NCBI GenBank assembly: GCA_947258515.1
Contig: CAMYIO010000035.1
Coordinates: forward strand, 1 to 44,809
Reading direction: 5' to 3'
DNA: 44,809 bases
Source of the DNA: an uncultured Ectothiorhodospiraceae bacterium
GTDB lineage: Bacteria > Pseudomonadota > Gammaproteobacteria > UBA9214
The position numbers and the translations under genes are program-made. The notes beneath the pieces were generated by a model. It did not search any database, was not told where the DNA came from, and was given only the letters and a program-made list of their open reading frames with translations. Numbering within the stretch: the stretch's first letter is position 1; each line of letters begins with the position of its first letter. Positions 10,702-20,098 of the stretch are shown one piece after another.

Positions 10702-10730
10702 AAAGTACTGATATTCAAAGTAAAGGTCAA
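10702..10730 (-). promoter_or_regulatory. Candidate ilvB promoter
   Basis: TTGACC (10730-10725) is separated by 17 bases from TACTTT (10707-10702). The -35 is close to consensus and the -10 is weak. The expected start near 10696 would produce a leader containing the terminator-like hairpin at 10651-10674. Confidence 0.35.
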
Positions 10731-10861
10731 GGGATTCCATCGGCACAGTTCGCCACCCCGTGGCAATGCCGGTCGAACATCCGATGTGTGACGTGATAAC
10801 TTGTCCTGCACCCCTAACAACCTTACTATTAATGCAGATTTCTGACAGGATAGCCGGCTTC

Positions 10862-11359
10862 ATGAACCCAATTTACGCTTACCTCGTGTCTGGCAGGCGG
10901 CTGCAGACAGCTGCCCTCCTGGTCACCGCACTGTTGATGCAATCCACCGTGTTTGCCCAGATTTACAAGTGGGCTGACGACAGCGGTGAAATACACTATA
11001 CCCAGACGCCACCGCCGACCGGCATTGCCTCACAGGTCATTGAAGGGGCATCACCGCCCGCAGTATCACCGGAGACCATACGCCAGGAGCAGCAAAAACT
11101 GCAGCAGCAGGTTGAGGCCATGGAGGAACGTCGCGCAGAACGGGAAAACAAGGAGGCCCTCGAGAGGCAGCGCAAGGAACTCGATGACATCAGTGAGAAA
11201 AACTGCATTACAGCAAAAAACAACCTTGCCAAACTGCATCAAGGGGGTATAAAACGCTACCTGACGCCTGAGGGTGAGGTCATACGCCTCACAGAAGAGG
11301 AACGCCAGCGGCGCATCACCGAGGCACAAAACCAGGTCGACAAATACTGCAGCCACTGA
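10862..11359 (+). CDS. Exported DUF4124-domain protein
   Basis: This 165-residue protein has a signal peptide (MNPIYAYLVSGRRLQTAALLVTALLMQSTVFA, cleavage near residue 32). It is followed by the DUF4124 signature IYKWADDSGEIHYTQTPPP (about 34-52). A long, charged, probably coiled-coil stretch rich in Q, E and R spans about 70-120, and the C-terminal part has two cysteines. The domain is common in envelope proteins of gammaproteobacteria, but its role is unknown. I chose the ATG at 10862 because it gives a proper signal peptide; upstream in-frame starts would put the promoter region inside the gene. It is divergent from ilvB. Confidence 0.85.
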   Translation: MNPIYAYLVSGRRLQTAALLVTALLMQSTVFAQIYKWADDSGEIHYTQTPPPTGIASQVIEGASPPAVSPETIRQEQQKLQQQVEAMEERRAERENKEALERQRKELDDISEKNCITAKNNLAKLHQGGIKRYLTPEGEVIRLTEEERQRRITEAQNQVDKYCSH

Positions 11360-11372
11360 GGACGGTAGCCCC

Positions 11373-11717
11373 ATGCCCTACCTTAAAATCCAGACCAATC
11401 AGAATCTTCCGGTGGAGGGTGCCAAGAACCTCGCCAGAAAGGCCTCGGCACTGGTAGCGAAACAGCTCGGCAAGCCGGAAAGCTATGTCATGACCGCGGT
11501 GGAAACCAACCAGGCCATGACCTTTGCCGGCACTGACGAACCGCTGGCCTTCCTGGAACTCAAGAGTATCGGGCTGTCTGAGTCGATTACCGCTGACGCC
11601 TCGCGCGCCCTCTGTGATCTGGTCTCGACCGAAACCGCCATTGATTCAGCGCGCATCTATATCGAATTTTCCGATGCGGCACGCAAGATGTGGGGCTGGG
11701 ACAAGGGGACATTCTAG
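11373..11717 (+). CDS. MIF-like tautomerase family protein
   Basis: This 114-residue protein resembles macrophage migration inhibitory factor and bacterial phenylpyruvate tautomerases, which act as trimers. The ATG at 11373 leaves Pro2 as the N-terminal catalytic base after methionine removal. The pattern PYLKIQTN, the ESYVMTAVE strand, and the C-terminal RIYIEFSDAARKMWGWDKGTF (the family's NGSTF-like end) support the call. The physiological substrate in bacteria is not known. It lies 13 bp after the DUF4124 gene. Confidence 0.9.
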   Translation: MPYLKIQTNQNLPVEGAKNLARKASALVAKQLGKPESYVMTAVETNQAMTFAGTDEPLAFLELKSIGLSESITADASRALCDLVSTETAIDSARIYIEFSDAARKMWGWDKGTF

Positions 11718-11742
11718 GCCAGTCGCCTCGCCCGCAGTTGCC

Positions 11743-11758
11743 GCCCGACACATCGGGC
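11743..11758 (+). terminator. Short hairpin after the tautomerase gene
   Basis: GCCCGA (11743-11748) and TCGGGC (11753-11758) form a 6-pair stem around a CACA loop, 25 bp after the stop. Only weak T content follows (AAGTTGCTTG), so it is at best a weak terminator. Confidence 0.3.
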
Positions 11759-11794
11759 AAGTTGCTTGCGCTATACGTACACCCGTCCGGCCGC

Positions 11795-11800
11795 TACAAT
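11795..11800 (+). promoter_or_regulatory. Candidate -10 element for proS
   Basis: TACAAT matches the sigma-70 -10 consensus at five of six positions and lies 35 bp before the proS ATG. I find no good -35 hexamer at the right distance, so the call is tentative. Confidence 0.3.
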
Positions 11801-11834
11801 CTGCGCCTCTTGAGGCCAACTTGAATACAGCACC

Positions 11835-13547
11835 ATGCGTCTATCCCGGTACCCGCTCTCTACCCTGAAAGAAACGCCGGCTGATGCCGAAATCATCAGT
11901 CACCAGTTAATGATGCGCGCCGGCATGCTGCGCAAGCAGGCGGCCGGTATCTATAGCTGGTTACCGCTTGGCCTGCGGGTACTGCGCAAGGTTGAGGCCA
12001 TTGTGCGTGAAGAAATGGAACGCGCCGGGGCGCTGGAACTGCTGATGCCGGCGGTACAACCTGCCGAGCTGTGGGAAGAATCCGGCCGCTGGGAGCAATA
12101 CGGCCCTGAACTGCTGCGTTTCCACGACCGTCATCAGCGTGAATTCTGCTTCGGCCCCACACATGAAGAGATTATCACCGACATCGTACGCCGCGAGATC
12201 CGCAGCTATAAGCAATTGCCGGTGAACTACTACCAGATTCAGACAAAGTTTCGTGATGAAATCCGGCCGCGTTTCGGCGTGATGCGCGCACGTGAGTTTC
12301 TCATGAAAGACGCCTACTCCTTCCATATCGACCAGGCGTCGCTGGAACAGACCTACCAGGTGATGTACGAAAGCTATAGCCGTATTTTTACCCGGCTGGG
12401 GCTCGACTTCCGCGCCGTGCAGGCCGACAGCGGCGCCATTGGCGGCAGTGTCTCGCACGAGTTCCATGTGCTGGCAGAGTCCGGGGAAGATGCCATCGCG
12501 TTTTCATCCAGCGGCAAGTATGCCGCCAATGTCGAGCGTGCCGAGGCCATTGCACCCGCGGGCGAGCGCGCAGCGGCGACTGCGGACATGGCTGTTGTGG
12601 ACACACCGGGCCAGCACACGATTGACGAGCTATGTATTTTCCTGAAAGTCCCCGCGGAGCGCTGCCTGAAGACCTTGCTGGTACTTGGCCAGGAAGCTGA
12701 CGTGGTTGCACTGGTTTTACGCGGCGATCATGAACTAAACGTCATCAAGGCAGAGCAGCAACCGGCAGTAGCGGCACCCCTGCAGTTTGCAAGTGACGAA
12801 CAGATCAGACAGGCGCTTGGCTGCGGAACCGGGTCACTGGGTCCGGTCGGCCTGACGGTTCCCGTTATTGTTGACCATGCCGCGGCCCATGTGGCTGACT
12901 TTGTTTGCGGCGCCAATGAAGAGGGTAAACACCTCACCGGGGTCAACTGGGAACGGGATTTACCGATACCCGTATGCACCGACCTGCGCAATGCCGTTGA
13001 CGGCGACCCCAGTCCTGATGGCAACGGCACGCTGAATATCGCGCGCGGTGTCGAGGTCGGGCATATCTTCCAGCTCGGTAAAAAATACAGCGAGGCCATG
13101 AAAGCCAACGTGCTTGACGAGCAGGGCAAGGAACAGGCCATGATCATGGGTTGCTATGGTATCGGGGTATCGCGCATCGTTGCAGCCGCCATCGAGCAGA
13201 ACAACGATGACAAGGGCATGATATGGCCGGATGCAATCGCACCCTTCCAGATCGCCCTGCTGCCGATGAATATGAAAAAATCCCTGCGCGTGCGCGAAGC
13301 CACAGATGCACTCTATGAGGAACTGCTGGCTGCCGGCTTCGAGGTATTGCTGGATGACCGCCCCGTGCGCCCCGGCGTCATGTTCTCCGACATGGAACTG
13401 ATTGGCATCCCGCACCGGATCGTGGTTGGTGAAAAAAACCTCGACCAGGATAAACTGGAATACAAGTCACGTCGTGACACGGAAAGCCGGGATATCCCGC
13501 GTGCTGATATTGTCGATTTCCTTAACACTCAACTGGACGATGGCTGA
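11835..13547 (+). CDS. proS: Prolyl-tRNA synthetase
   Basis: This class II synthetase charges tRNA-Pro. At 570 residues it is the bacterial-type enzyme: N-terminal [19 protein letters not shown], motif 2 region with FGPTHEE and the [20 protein letters not shown] block. An inserted YbaK-like editing domain (about 240-380, with [13 protein letters not shown]) hydrolyses mischarged alanyl-tRNA-Pro. Motif 3 ([18 protein letters not shown]) and the anticodon-binding domain follow. The start at 11835 gives the family N-terminus. Its last codons overlap a possible ATG of the following transglycosylase gene. Confidence 0.98.
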   Translation: MRLSRYPLSTLKETPADAEIISHQLMMRAGMLRKQAAGIYSWLPLGLRVLRKVEAIVREEMERAGALELLMPAVQPAELWEESGRWEQYGPELLRFHDRHQREFCFGPTHEEIITDIVRREIRSYKQLPVNYYQIQTKFRDEIRPRFGVMRAREFLMKDAYSFHIDQASLEQTYQVMYESYSRIFTRLGLDFRAVQADSGAIGGSVSHEFHVLAESGEDAIAFSSSGKYAANVERAEAIAPAGERAAATADMAVVDTPGQHTIDELCIFLKVPAERCLKTLLVLGQEADVVALVLRGDHELNVIKAEQQPAVAAPLQFASDEQIRQALGCGTGSLGPVGLTVPVIVDHAAAHVADFVCGANEEGKHLTGVNWERDLPIPVCTDLRNAVDGDPSPDGNGTLNIARGVEVGHIFQLGKKYSEAMKANVLDEQGKEQAMIMGCYGIGVSRIVAAAIEQNNDDKGMIWPDAIAPFQIALLPMNMKKSLRVREATDALYEELLAAGFEVLLDDRPVRPGVMFSDMELIGIPHRIVVGEKNLDQDKLEYKSRRDTESRDIPRADIVDFLNTQLDDG

Positions 13548-14148
13548 ACCGATATATCAGGGTATGGCACTGCACATACCGTACCTGTCAAGGCTCCTGC
13601 TGGCGATCACCCTGCTGCTCAGCCACGGCGTCTGGGCCGCCACACAGGAACGGCCGGATGCCGATATGCGTGCCAGCCTGATTGCAGCCATCAAATCGAG
13701 TAACAGTTTCACTGACCGTTTTGATGCCGAAGTCTGGCTGACTGACATGTCCAACCGCCTGCAAACACGGGTAGAAGATCCGCAGGAACGTCTGCTGATT
13801 CTCAGACAGATCCACTACGAGGCACGCCGCTCAGGGCTTGAACCGGAACTGGTCCTCGCACTGATCAATGTCGAGAGCAACTTTGATCGCTTTGCAATTT
13901 CCAGTGCGGGTGCCCAGGGCCTGATGCAGATCATGCCGTTCTGGCTGGATGAGCTTGGCCGTCCCGATGACAATCTGTTTGACATCAATACCAACCTGCG
14001 ATTCGGTTGTACGATCCTGAATATTTACCTGGATCGCGAAAAGGGCGACATGCGCCGCGCACTGGCGCGTTACAACGGCAGCGTCGGACAGAACTGGTAT
14101 CCGCAGCGTGTCTACAAGGCGTTGCGCAAGACCTGGTATCGTCAGTAA
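13540..14148 (+). CDS. Lytic transglycosylase (SLT domain)
   Basis: This exported protein probably cleaves peptidoglycan with formation of anhydromuramic ends. It has an N-terminal hydrophobic signal segment (about residues 15-33) and then the SLT domain with catalytic Glu112 in [11 protein letters not shown], followed by [15 protein letters not shown] and the C-terminal ARYNGS motif. I use the ATG at 13540, which overlaps the proS stop by eight bases and suggests coupling. The ATG at 13564 ([13 protein letters not shown]) gives a tidier signal peptide and is a real alternative. It is convergent with rlmD, 6 bp apart. Confidence 0.88.
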   Translation: MAEPIYQGMALHIPYLSRLLLAITLLLSHGVWAATQERPDADMRASLIAAIKSSNSFTDRFDAEVWLTDMSNRLQTRVEDPQERLLILRQIHYEARRSGLEPELVLALINVESNFDRFAISSAGAQGLMQIMPFWLDELGRPDDNLFDINTNLRFGCTILNIYLDREKGDMRRALARYNGSVGQNWYPQRVYKALRKTWYRQ

Positions 14149-14154
14149 GCAAAC

Positions 14155-15486
14155 CTACCCTGCTTCAAAAAGCGCAATCGACTCGACGTGCGCGGTATGC
14201 GGGAACATGTCCATCACCCCGGCCGACAGCAGGCGATAGCCCTTTTCATGCACCAGTGTGCCGGCATCCCGCGCCAGTGAACCGGGGTGGCAGGAGACAT
14301 ACACAATCCGTTGTGGCCGCAAGTTTCCCAGCACGTCCAGCACCTCGGCCGCACCACTGCGGGGGGGGTCGAGTAATACCTTGTTGCAGGCAGTATCCAC
14401 CCAAGTCGCCCCGGCGGTCGCATCAGCAAGGTTGGCACTGTGAAAGATGGCATTCTCAAGTCCGTTGAGGGCGGCATTGTCGCGCGCGCGGCTGACCAAA
14501 CCGGGCTCACCCTCGACACCGATAACCGTGCCCGCATAACGTGCCATCGGTAAGGTAAAATTACCCAGTCCACAGAACAGGTCCAGCACGGTATCGTCCC
14601 TGTCCAGTGCCAGCAGACCGAGTACGCGCGCGACCATTTGTTCATTAATCGCCGTATTGATCTGGGTAAAATCGGTCGGCTTGAAGCGGATTTCTATGGA
14701 TTCTGCGGGCAATTGATAAGACAGCATGGATTGCTCCGGCCACAACGGCTGCACACTGTCCGGCCCGGCCGGCTGCAGGTAGACATGCAGTTCCCGCTCC
14801 ATCGCGTACTGTTTCAGTGCCTCACGATCACCCTGGCTCAAGGGGTCAAGATGCCTGAATACCAGCGCCGTCGCGGAGCCGGCGACAGCCACCTCAATCT
14901 GAGGTATGCGTGCCCGCGCCTGCAGTTGCCCGATCAACTGCGCCAGCTCATCAAAGCGTTTGCCAATTGAGGGATGCAGCACCTCGCAAGCCACCAGATC
15001 GGCAACATAGGGACTGTGCTTTTCACGGAAGCCCACGAGTACGCGGCCCTTTTTGATGACGTCTTTTACACCCAGTCGCCCCTTGGTACGGTAGCCCCAG
15101 ACCGGTCCCGTGAGTGCAGGCAACACCTCTTCGGGCACAACCTTGCCGATGTGCTTGAGATTATCGAGCAAGGTCCGCTGCTTGGCCTGTATTTGTGCAG
15201 CAGGTTCCAGGTGCTGCAGGCTGCAGCCGCCACACACTCCGAAATGCACGCACCCGGGTTCCACGCGGTCGGGCGAGGCCTGTGTCACCGCAGTGAGCCG
15301 GCCCTCGTCAAAACGCCGACGCGATGCCCGGTATTCAAAACTGACGACCTCACCCGGCAGGGCACCATCGATGAAGACGGCCTTGCCGTCCAGATGCGCG
15401 ACACCGCGTCCGTCGTGGGACAGAGACTCTATGGTGACGCCACTGACGGGATCCGGCAGGCGTTTCCTGCGGCTACGTTTGCCCAT
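14155..15486 (-). CDS. rlmD: 23S rRNA (uracil-1939-C5)-methyltransferase
   Basis: RlmD (RumA) methylates U1939 of 23S rRNA with S-adenosylmethionine. The 443 residues contain an N-terminal TRAM domain and Fe-S ligands Cys79, Cys85 and Cys88 (CVHFGVCGGC), with a further cysteine near 162. The methyltransferase domain has the SAM motif LDLFCGLGNFTLPMA, LDPPRSGA, and the catalytic cysteine in YVSCHPGSLARD. The length is standard. In many gammaproteobacteria rlmD is near cysM and barA; cysM is nearby here. Confidence 0.96.
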   Translation of the reverse strand: MGKRSRRKRLPDPVSGVTIESLSHDGRGVAHLDGKAVFIDGALPGEVVSFEYRASRRRFDEGRLTAVTQASPDRVEPGCVHFGVCGGCSLQHLEPAAQIQAKQRTLLDNLKHIGKVVPEEVLPALTGPVWGYRTKGRLGVKDVIKKGRVLVGFREKHSPYVADLVACEVLHPSIGKRFDELAQLIGQLQARARIPQIEVAVAGSATALVFRHLDPLSQGDREALKQYAMERELHVYLQPAGPDSVQPLWPEQSMLSYQLPAESIEIRFKPTDFTQINTAINEQMVARVLGLLALDRDDTVLDLFCGLGNFTLPMARYAGTVIGVEGEPGLVSRARDNAALNGLENAIFHSANLADATAGATWVDTACNKVLLDPPRSGAAEVLDVLGNLRPQRIVYVSCHPGSLARDAGTLVHEKGYRLLSAGVMDMFPHTAHVESIALFEAG

Positions 15487-15511
15487 ATTGCCGAGTACCA
15501 GTTGTTATTTA

Positions 15512-15589
15512 ATTGCCACGGAAGCACACGGTATTACACGGAAATATTGCTTTTAGGGCAGTTATTCTTCCGTGTGCTTCCGTGGCAAT
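15512..15589. repeat. Palindromic intergenic repeat, 20-base perfect arms
   Basis: The arms ATTGCCACGGAAGCACACGG (15512-15531) and its exact reverse complement (15570-15589) enclose 38 bases. It lies in the 161-bp gap between the exonuclease stop and the rlmD start. Its core units (CCACGGAA, CACACGG) resemble those in the element at 33661-33736, so it looks like a dispersed repeat family. It could form a strong hairpin in RNA and act as a transcript end. Confidence 0.8.
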
Positions 15590-15647
15590 ACTCTTTATTT
15601 TAATCAGGCTGTAAGCGCATCAGGCGTCTGTAGGACACCGGGCCGGT

Positions 15648-16433
15648 CTACTCAGCAACTTGTCCCTGCCAGTTATCCAGGAACTCGGTCAGGTGCGGCT
15701 TGTTGCCTTTCTGCAGTTCCATGCGTAGCTGCTCGCAGACTTGCGCATACTGCGGCGCACTGATGTGTCCGCGGATCAGTTCGAAGCGCTGGTAGACAAG
15801 ATAGGTATTGAGCACATCCGTCTCGCAATAATTACGGATACCCTCGATATCACCGGCCTGGTAGTTTTCCCACACCTTGCTACCGTCCATGCCCATCTTT
15901 CCCGGAAAACCCAGCAGGGTTGCGATCTCGTCGAGGCGCGCAACCGCGCGTGGCTGGTAACCGGCCAGAACATCCATGATATCGGTGTGCCGCTCATGAA
16001 AGCGGCTCAGGTAGTTATTCCATTTGAAGTTCTTGTCATCACTGCCGGTGTCCCAGTAACGCGGCGCGGAGATGCCATGCAACAGGCTGCGGTAATGGAT
16101 CACCGGCAAGTCAAAACCTGAACCATTCCAGGACACCAGCGTTGGCGTAAACCGCTCGATACCATCGAAGAACCGCTGTAACAGTTCCTGCTCCGGTGAA
16201 TCCGGCTCACCCAGCGACCACACCCTGAACTTGTCCGCTGTACGCAACACCACGGAAATGGCGACAATGCGATGCAGGTGGTGGCGCAGAAAATCCGAAC
16301 CACCGGTCTCGGCCGCACGTTTGTGGAACATCACCTTGCCGACGTTGTTGTCATCCAGGTCGTCAATTCCATACAAGCGGCGGCCTGCCTCTACATCGGG
16401 AACCGTCTCGATATCAAAAACAAAAACGTTCAT
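15648..16433 (-). CDS. PolB-like 3'-5' exonuclease (DEDD superfamily)
   Basis: This 261-residue protein belongs to the predicted 3'-5' exonuclease family related to the proofreading domain of family B polymerases. The DEDD motifs are visible: Asp7 and Glu9 in FDIETVPD (Exo I), SWNGSGFDLP near 99-108 (Exo II), and YCETDVLNTYLVYQRFELIRG near 202 (Exo III region). There is no polymerase domain. Its biological role is not established. It follows the YdbL-type gene by 6 bp and may be cotranscribed with it. Confidence 0.9.
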   Translation of the reverse strand: MNVFVFDIETVPDVEAGRRLYGIDDLDDNNVGKVMFHKRAAETGGSDFLRHHLHRIVAISVVLRTADKFRVWSLGEPDSPEQELLQRFFDGIERFTPTLVSWNGSGFDLPVIHYRSLLHGISAPRYWDTGSDDKNFKWNNYLSRFHERHTDIMDVLAGYQPRAVARLDEIATLLGFPGKMGMDGSKVWENYQAGDIEGIRNYCETDVLNTYLVYQRFELIRGHISAPQYAQVCEQLRMELQKGNKPHLTEFLDNWQGQVAE

Positions 16434-16439
16434 GCAAAC

Positions 16440-17034
16440 CTATTTCTGCTTCCAGGCACCCTGCTTGTCCATGTACCACCAGCCAGCCGGGGCATTACTG
16501 ACCCAGCGTTTTGCAAAGGTACTGCGAATATCAGCTTCCCATTCGGGGTGTCCGTTGGCCTTGGCGATTTCCTTGTAGAGGGCACCGCGGTCTGCGTTTT
16601 CTTTTGCGACCAGGCCCTTGACAGCGTTCCTCTCCTGCAGTGGCACCAGTTTCTGGTCACGCATATCAAGCTCACCATCACCCGTCATGCCGATGGCGCC
16701 GGTTTTATAGTAGGGCGCCAGCTGCTTGTGGCGTTGTTCCATACTGGCTTGCAGCTGCTGAATGGCCGGGGTATTGACGGAAAGGTCCGCCTTGGCCTGT
16801 GCCGGACTGATAAACCAGTCCAGCAGGACATTACCTGCAGACAACGACTCGCTGACCGGCAATCGTGATTGCGGTTCGACCGGTTCGACCGCCGCGCCTG
16901 GCTCCGTAAACATCCTGGATGATGCGGTCTGCCGCCTTTACCGCGGCTTCTGCCGGAAAATATACATTTATCGTGACACAGGCTGCGACAAACAGCAGCA
17001 GGGTCAGTGCAACAGGAATCCGTACTAGTTTCAT
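16440..17034 (-). pseudogene. YnbE/YdbL-type lipoprotein (DUF1318), frameshifted
   Basis: Two overlapping frames together make one recognisable protein. The upstream frame (ATG at 17034, ribosome site GAGAGG; stop at 16831) encodes a lipoprotein signal ending LLLFVAAC, then VTINVYFPAEAAVKAADRII. The body, in another frame from about 16913 to 16440, carries the DUF1318 region (PQSRLPVSE, ANGHPEWEADIRSTFAKRW, GWWYMDKQGAWKQK). In relatives as I recall them these form a single chain, so joining needs one skipped base (or two restored) near 16905-16915. E. coli has separate YnbE and YdbL with YdbH, so a natural split is conceivable. The second frame has an ATG at 16913 but no ribosome site. Sequencing error, recent mutation or frameshifting are all possible. 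Confidence 0.7.
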
Positions 17035-17122
17035 CACTCGGCCTCTCTTGTCCATGAAGTTCATAAATCGTTTACTGTCATATCGTCGTTCGCGAAAGGG
17101 TACCACGTACCCTGACAGGGTA

Positions 17123-19207
17123 TCACTCCACGACCACCTCCTGCTGAACAGTAACCGCCATTATCTGGGCAATCAGTGTGTCCCAGTCAACACGGTCGGC
17201 ATAACCGATCACATCCAGCCGTGGCGGAATCAGGCGTCCCTTGACGAGATAATAACCGTTCCTGGCCGGCTCAACGCCACCCATGTCACAGACACCGTTC
17301 GCCAGCCGGCAACGGATGCCGAGGCGATCATACGGGAAGTCTTCAAAAAAGCGCAGAAAGCTGCGCGACAGCGCGCCACCTACCCCGCCACCGCCAATAC
17401 TGGAGATGTTATCCACGGCCTTCTGGCTGATGCGATGGCGCGAGCTATCGTCTTTGGGGGTGGCGAACTCGGCATCGAAGGCCACCGGTCGCCACGATTC
17501 CATATCCAGCCCGTCAATGCGGCCATTCAGGCGACCTTCAATCCTGCCGAACGAGAAGGTTCGGGTAAGCGTCTCAAGATCGATATTATCGGCACGCGCA
17601 TCGACCTGCAGGCGTGGTACCAGACCGAAAGGCCGTTCCAGTGACAGGTTACGCAACGTCACCTGTCCTTCAAACACGCGAATCAGCAGTATACCGCCAA
17701 CCTTGAGATCACCATCGTCATAGCGAACATTCGGTATCACTCCCGACAGTTTGCCTGCCAGTTCCGGCCATCCCAGCGCCAGGCTCAACTGCGACAGGGA
17801 CACCGGCTCAAGCAATCCATTGACCTGCCAGCGCAGCGGCAGGTTTTCACCGTACTCCAGCTGGAAATCGTCGATTCCGAGTGCCCCGTCCAGCACCGGG
17901 ATCTCAACCGGCTCTACCAGCCGCACGGAATCGCGGCTGGCGTCAAAGCTGAAGCGGGACGCACCCAGCGCCACCCGGAAGACACTGCCACTTGCCCAGG
18001 CCAGCTCGGAACGTGCTGTCGTGGTGCTATCATCCCAGCGTACCCGGCCATTCACCGTATCCAGCGCGAAACGGCCCTCGCGGTCATCCACTGACAGGTT
18101 CAGTGGATCAAGGGAAACGTGGCTGAGCTTGCCCTTCTCCCAGTGCAGCGCACCGCTGATTTGCCCGCTCGTGTCCAGATCAGCGAGCATGGTGCCGAAC
18201 AGCCATGGTTTCAGATAGGTGTGATACAGGGATGGAAAGTCTGCCTGCAGGACCTCGACTCGCAGCGCCTGAAGCGGTGCATCAGCCGCCAGGTAGAATT
18301 GACCGTTACCCTCCAGCTGCACGCTGCCGGGGTGCCGATAGGTGAATGATTGCAGTAACAGTTGTTGTTTCGCTGACAGCCAGTCAAAACGTGCGCTGAG
18401 CGTCAGCGGTGGTGACGGCATTTCAAGAAATACCGGCTCAACGTAGAGTGCGCCCTGCCGGCCAACCATATCCAGCACTACCTGCATACCCGCATTGCCC
18501 GGCGTCACGACAGCATGCAAGCTGATATCGAGGTTCTCTGCCGCGATTCCGCCGTCAGCATCGGATAGTTCTGCAGCGCGCAGCTGTATTTCGACATCGG
18601 CTTCAGTTAACTGTGCAGCCACACCGGTGATGCTCGCGGTCACATCCAGCTGACCGTTGCCCTCAACAACCGGCAGTGTAATACCGGCGGCAACCAGCTG
18701 GCGTGTCACGGCAGGCAATGACAGCGCCTCACCGCTGGCGGTAAGCTGCCAGTGCGACTCGGACAGGTTTGCCGTGATGGCCAGTGTGCCGTCATGTACA
18801 CGCACCCCCGACAACCCGGCCTCGATGCGGCCGCTATCAAAGTGGTAACGAAAGCGGGTCTGAATATTTTGTCGTCCCAGAATACTCGAGTGCGCCTTGA
18901 GCGTACCCTGCGCACAGCTTGCTGCGGTTGCCGTCAGCTGCACGCGCGGACATGAGAGTACCACCCCGGACAGCTCACCGAGCGCTTCCGGCAGTTGCAC
19001 ACGCTGCGTGTTTAACAGTAGCCCGGCATGACCATCATCCAGCCAGTTCAGCTGTACACTCACCGCCTCTGCCGACCAGCCCGCGCCTTCAAGCGTACCC
19101 AGTTTCAGACGAACGACATCGACTGCAAAGCCCGGTAGAACGGCAATGAGCAGCAGGCCAGACGCCAGCAATAACACGAAAACAACCCGGCGCCGGGGGA
19201 GCATCAT
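17123..19207 (-). CDS. YdbH-family intermembrane lipid transport protein
   Basis: This 694-residue protein has one N-terminal membrane anchor (about 7-28). The rest is a long region of beta-rich repeats like AsmA-type lipid-transfer proteins. The C-terminal part, with the GVIPNVRYDDGDLKVGG and SIGGGGVGGALSRSFLRFFEDFPYDRLGIRC segments, is typical of YdbH. In E. coli YdbH acts with YnbE and YdbL to move phospholipids between inner and outer membrane. Here the gene follows cysM with no gap (TGA then ATG) and precedes the YnbE/YdbL-type gene, conserving the partnership. Assignment rests on pattern and neighbourhood. Confidence 0.82.
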   Translation of the reverse strand: MMLPRRRVVFVLLLASGLLLIAVLPGFAVDVVRLKLGTLEGAGWSAEAVSVQLNWLDDGHAGLLLNTQRVQLPEALGELSGVVLSCPRVQLTATAASCAQGTLKAHSSILGRQNIQTRFRYHFDSGRIEAGLSGVRVHDGTLAITANLSESHWQLTASGEALSLPAVTRQLVAAGITLPVVEGNGQLDVTASITGVAAQLTEADVEIQLRAAELSDADGGIAAENLDISLHAVVTPGNAGMQVVLDMVGRQGALYVEPVFLEMPSPPLTLSARFDWLSAKQQLLLQSFTYRHPGSVQLEGNGQFYLAADAPLQALRVEVLQADFPSLYHTYLKPWLFGTMLADLDTSGQISGALHWEKGKLSHVSLDPLNLSVDDREGRFALDTVNGRVRWDDSTTTARSELAWASGSVFRVALGASRFSFDASRDSVRLVEPVEIPVLDGALGIDDFQLEYGENLPLRWQVNGLLEPVSLSQLSLALGWPELAGKLSGVIPNVRYDDGDLKVGGILLIRVFEGQVTLRNLSLERPFGLVPRLQVDARADNIDLETLTRTFSFGRIEGRLNGRIDGLDMESWRPVAFDAEFATPKDDSSRHRISQKAVDNISSIGGGGVGGALSRSFLRFFEDFPYDRLGIRCRLANGVCDMGGVEPARNGYYLVKGRLIPPRLDVIGYADRVDWDTLIAQIMAVTVQQEVVVE

Positions 19208-20098
19208 TCAGGCAGGAAAGACCCCGGTTGACAGGTAGCGGTCACCCCGATCACAGATAATGGCAACGATCACCGCATGCTCGACTTGTCGTGAGAGCGT
19301 TAACGCCGCAGCCACTGCACCGCCTGAGGAAATGCCCGCGAAGATACCTTCCCGGGCTGCCAGCTCAAGCGTGGTACGTTCCGCATCGGCCTGGGCAACT
19401 TCAATGGTACGGTCGACGCTGGTGGCATCAAAGATCGAGGGCAGATAGGCTTCAGGCCAGCGACGAATCCCCGGTATCGACGACCCTTCCGAGGGCGTCA
19501 CACCGACGATTTCCACTGCCGGATTCTGTTCTTTCAGGTAGCGCGAGGTGCCCATGATGGTACCGGTGGTCCCCATGGAACTGACGAAATGCGTGACACT
19601 GCCAGCCGTATCACGCCAGATCTCAGGCCCCGTTCCCTGGTAATGTGCCAGCGGGTTATCGGGATTGGAAAACTGGTCCAGCACCTTGCCCTCGCCGCGT
19701 GCTTCCATTTCCTTCGCCAGGTCGCGGGCACCTTCCATGCTGTCCTCCTTGCTGACCAGGATAATCTGCGCCCCGAAGGTCTTCATCACCGCGCGCCGCT
19801 CGACACTCATATGCTCGGGCATGAGCAGCACCATGCGATAACCCTTCATCGCCGCCGCCATCGCCAGTGCAATACCGGTGTTGCCACTGGTCGCCTCTAT
19901 CAGCGTATCACCCGGTTTGATCTCGCCGCGTTCCTCGGCATGTTTGATCATGCAGAGTGCCGGGCGGTCCTTGACCGAACCGGCCGGGTTATTCCCTTCC
20001 AGCTTCACCAGCAATGTGTTGGTGGTATCACCTGCCATGCGTTGCAGGCGCACCAGCGGCGTATTGCCAACTGTCGATTCAAGCGTGGGAAAATCCAT
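19208..20098 (-). CDS. cysM: Cysteine synthase B
   Basis: CysM is a PLP enzyme making cysteine from O-acetylserine and sulfide or thiosulfate. The 296 residues fit CysM. Lys43 in NNPAGSVKDRPA is the Schiff-base lysine, and TSGNTGIALAMAAA binds the substrate carboxylate. GTTGTIMGTSRYLKE and the EGSSIPGIRRWPEAYLP segment are typical of the CysM branch rather than CysK. The start is the ATG at 20098. It is divergent from the Hpt gene and contiguous with the ydbH-like gene. Confidence 0.95.
   Translation of the reverse strand: MDFPTLESTVGNTPLVRLQRMAGDTTNTLLVKLEGNNPAGSVKDRPALCMIKHAEERGEIKPGDTLIEATSGNTGIALAMAAAMKGYRMVLLMPEHMSVERRAVMKTFGAQIILVSKEDSMEGARDLAKEMEARGEGKVLDQFSNPDNPLAHYQGTGPEIWRDTAGSVTHFVSSMGTTGTIMGTSRYLKEQNPAVEIVGVTPSEGSSIPGIRRWPEAYLPSIFDATSVDRTIEVAQADAERTTLELAAREGIFAGISSGGAVAAALTLSRQVEHAVIVAIICDRGDRYLSTGVFPA

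Noticed and set aside
10615-10863. 82-residue minus-strand ORF before ilvB as an ilv leader peptide
   Set aside because: It is not enriched in Ile, Val or Leu, it reads through the terminator-like signal, and it covers the promoter region.
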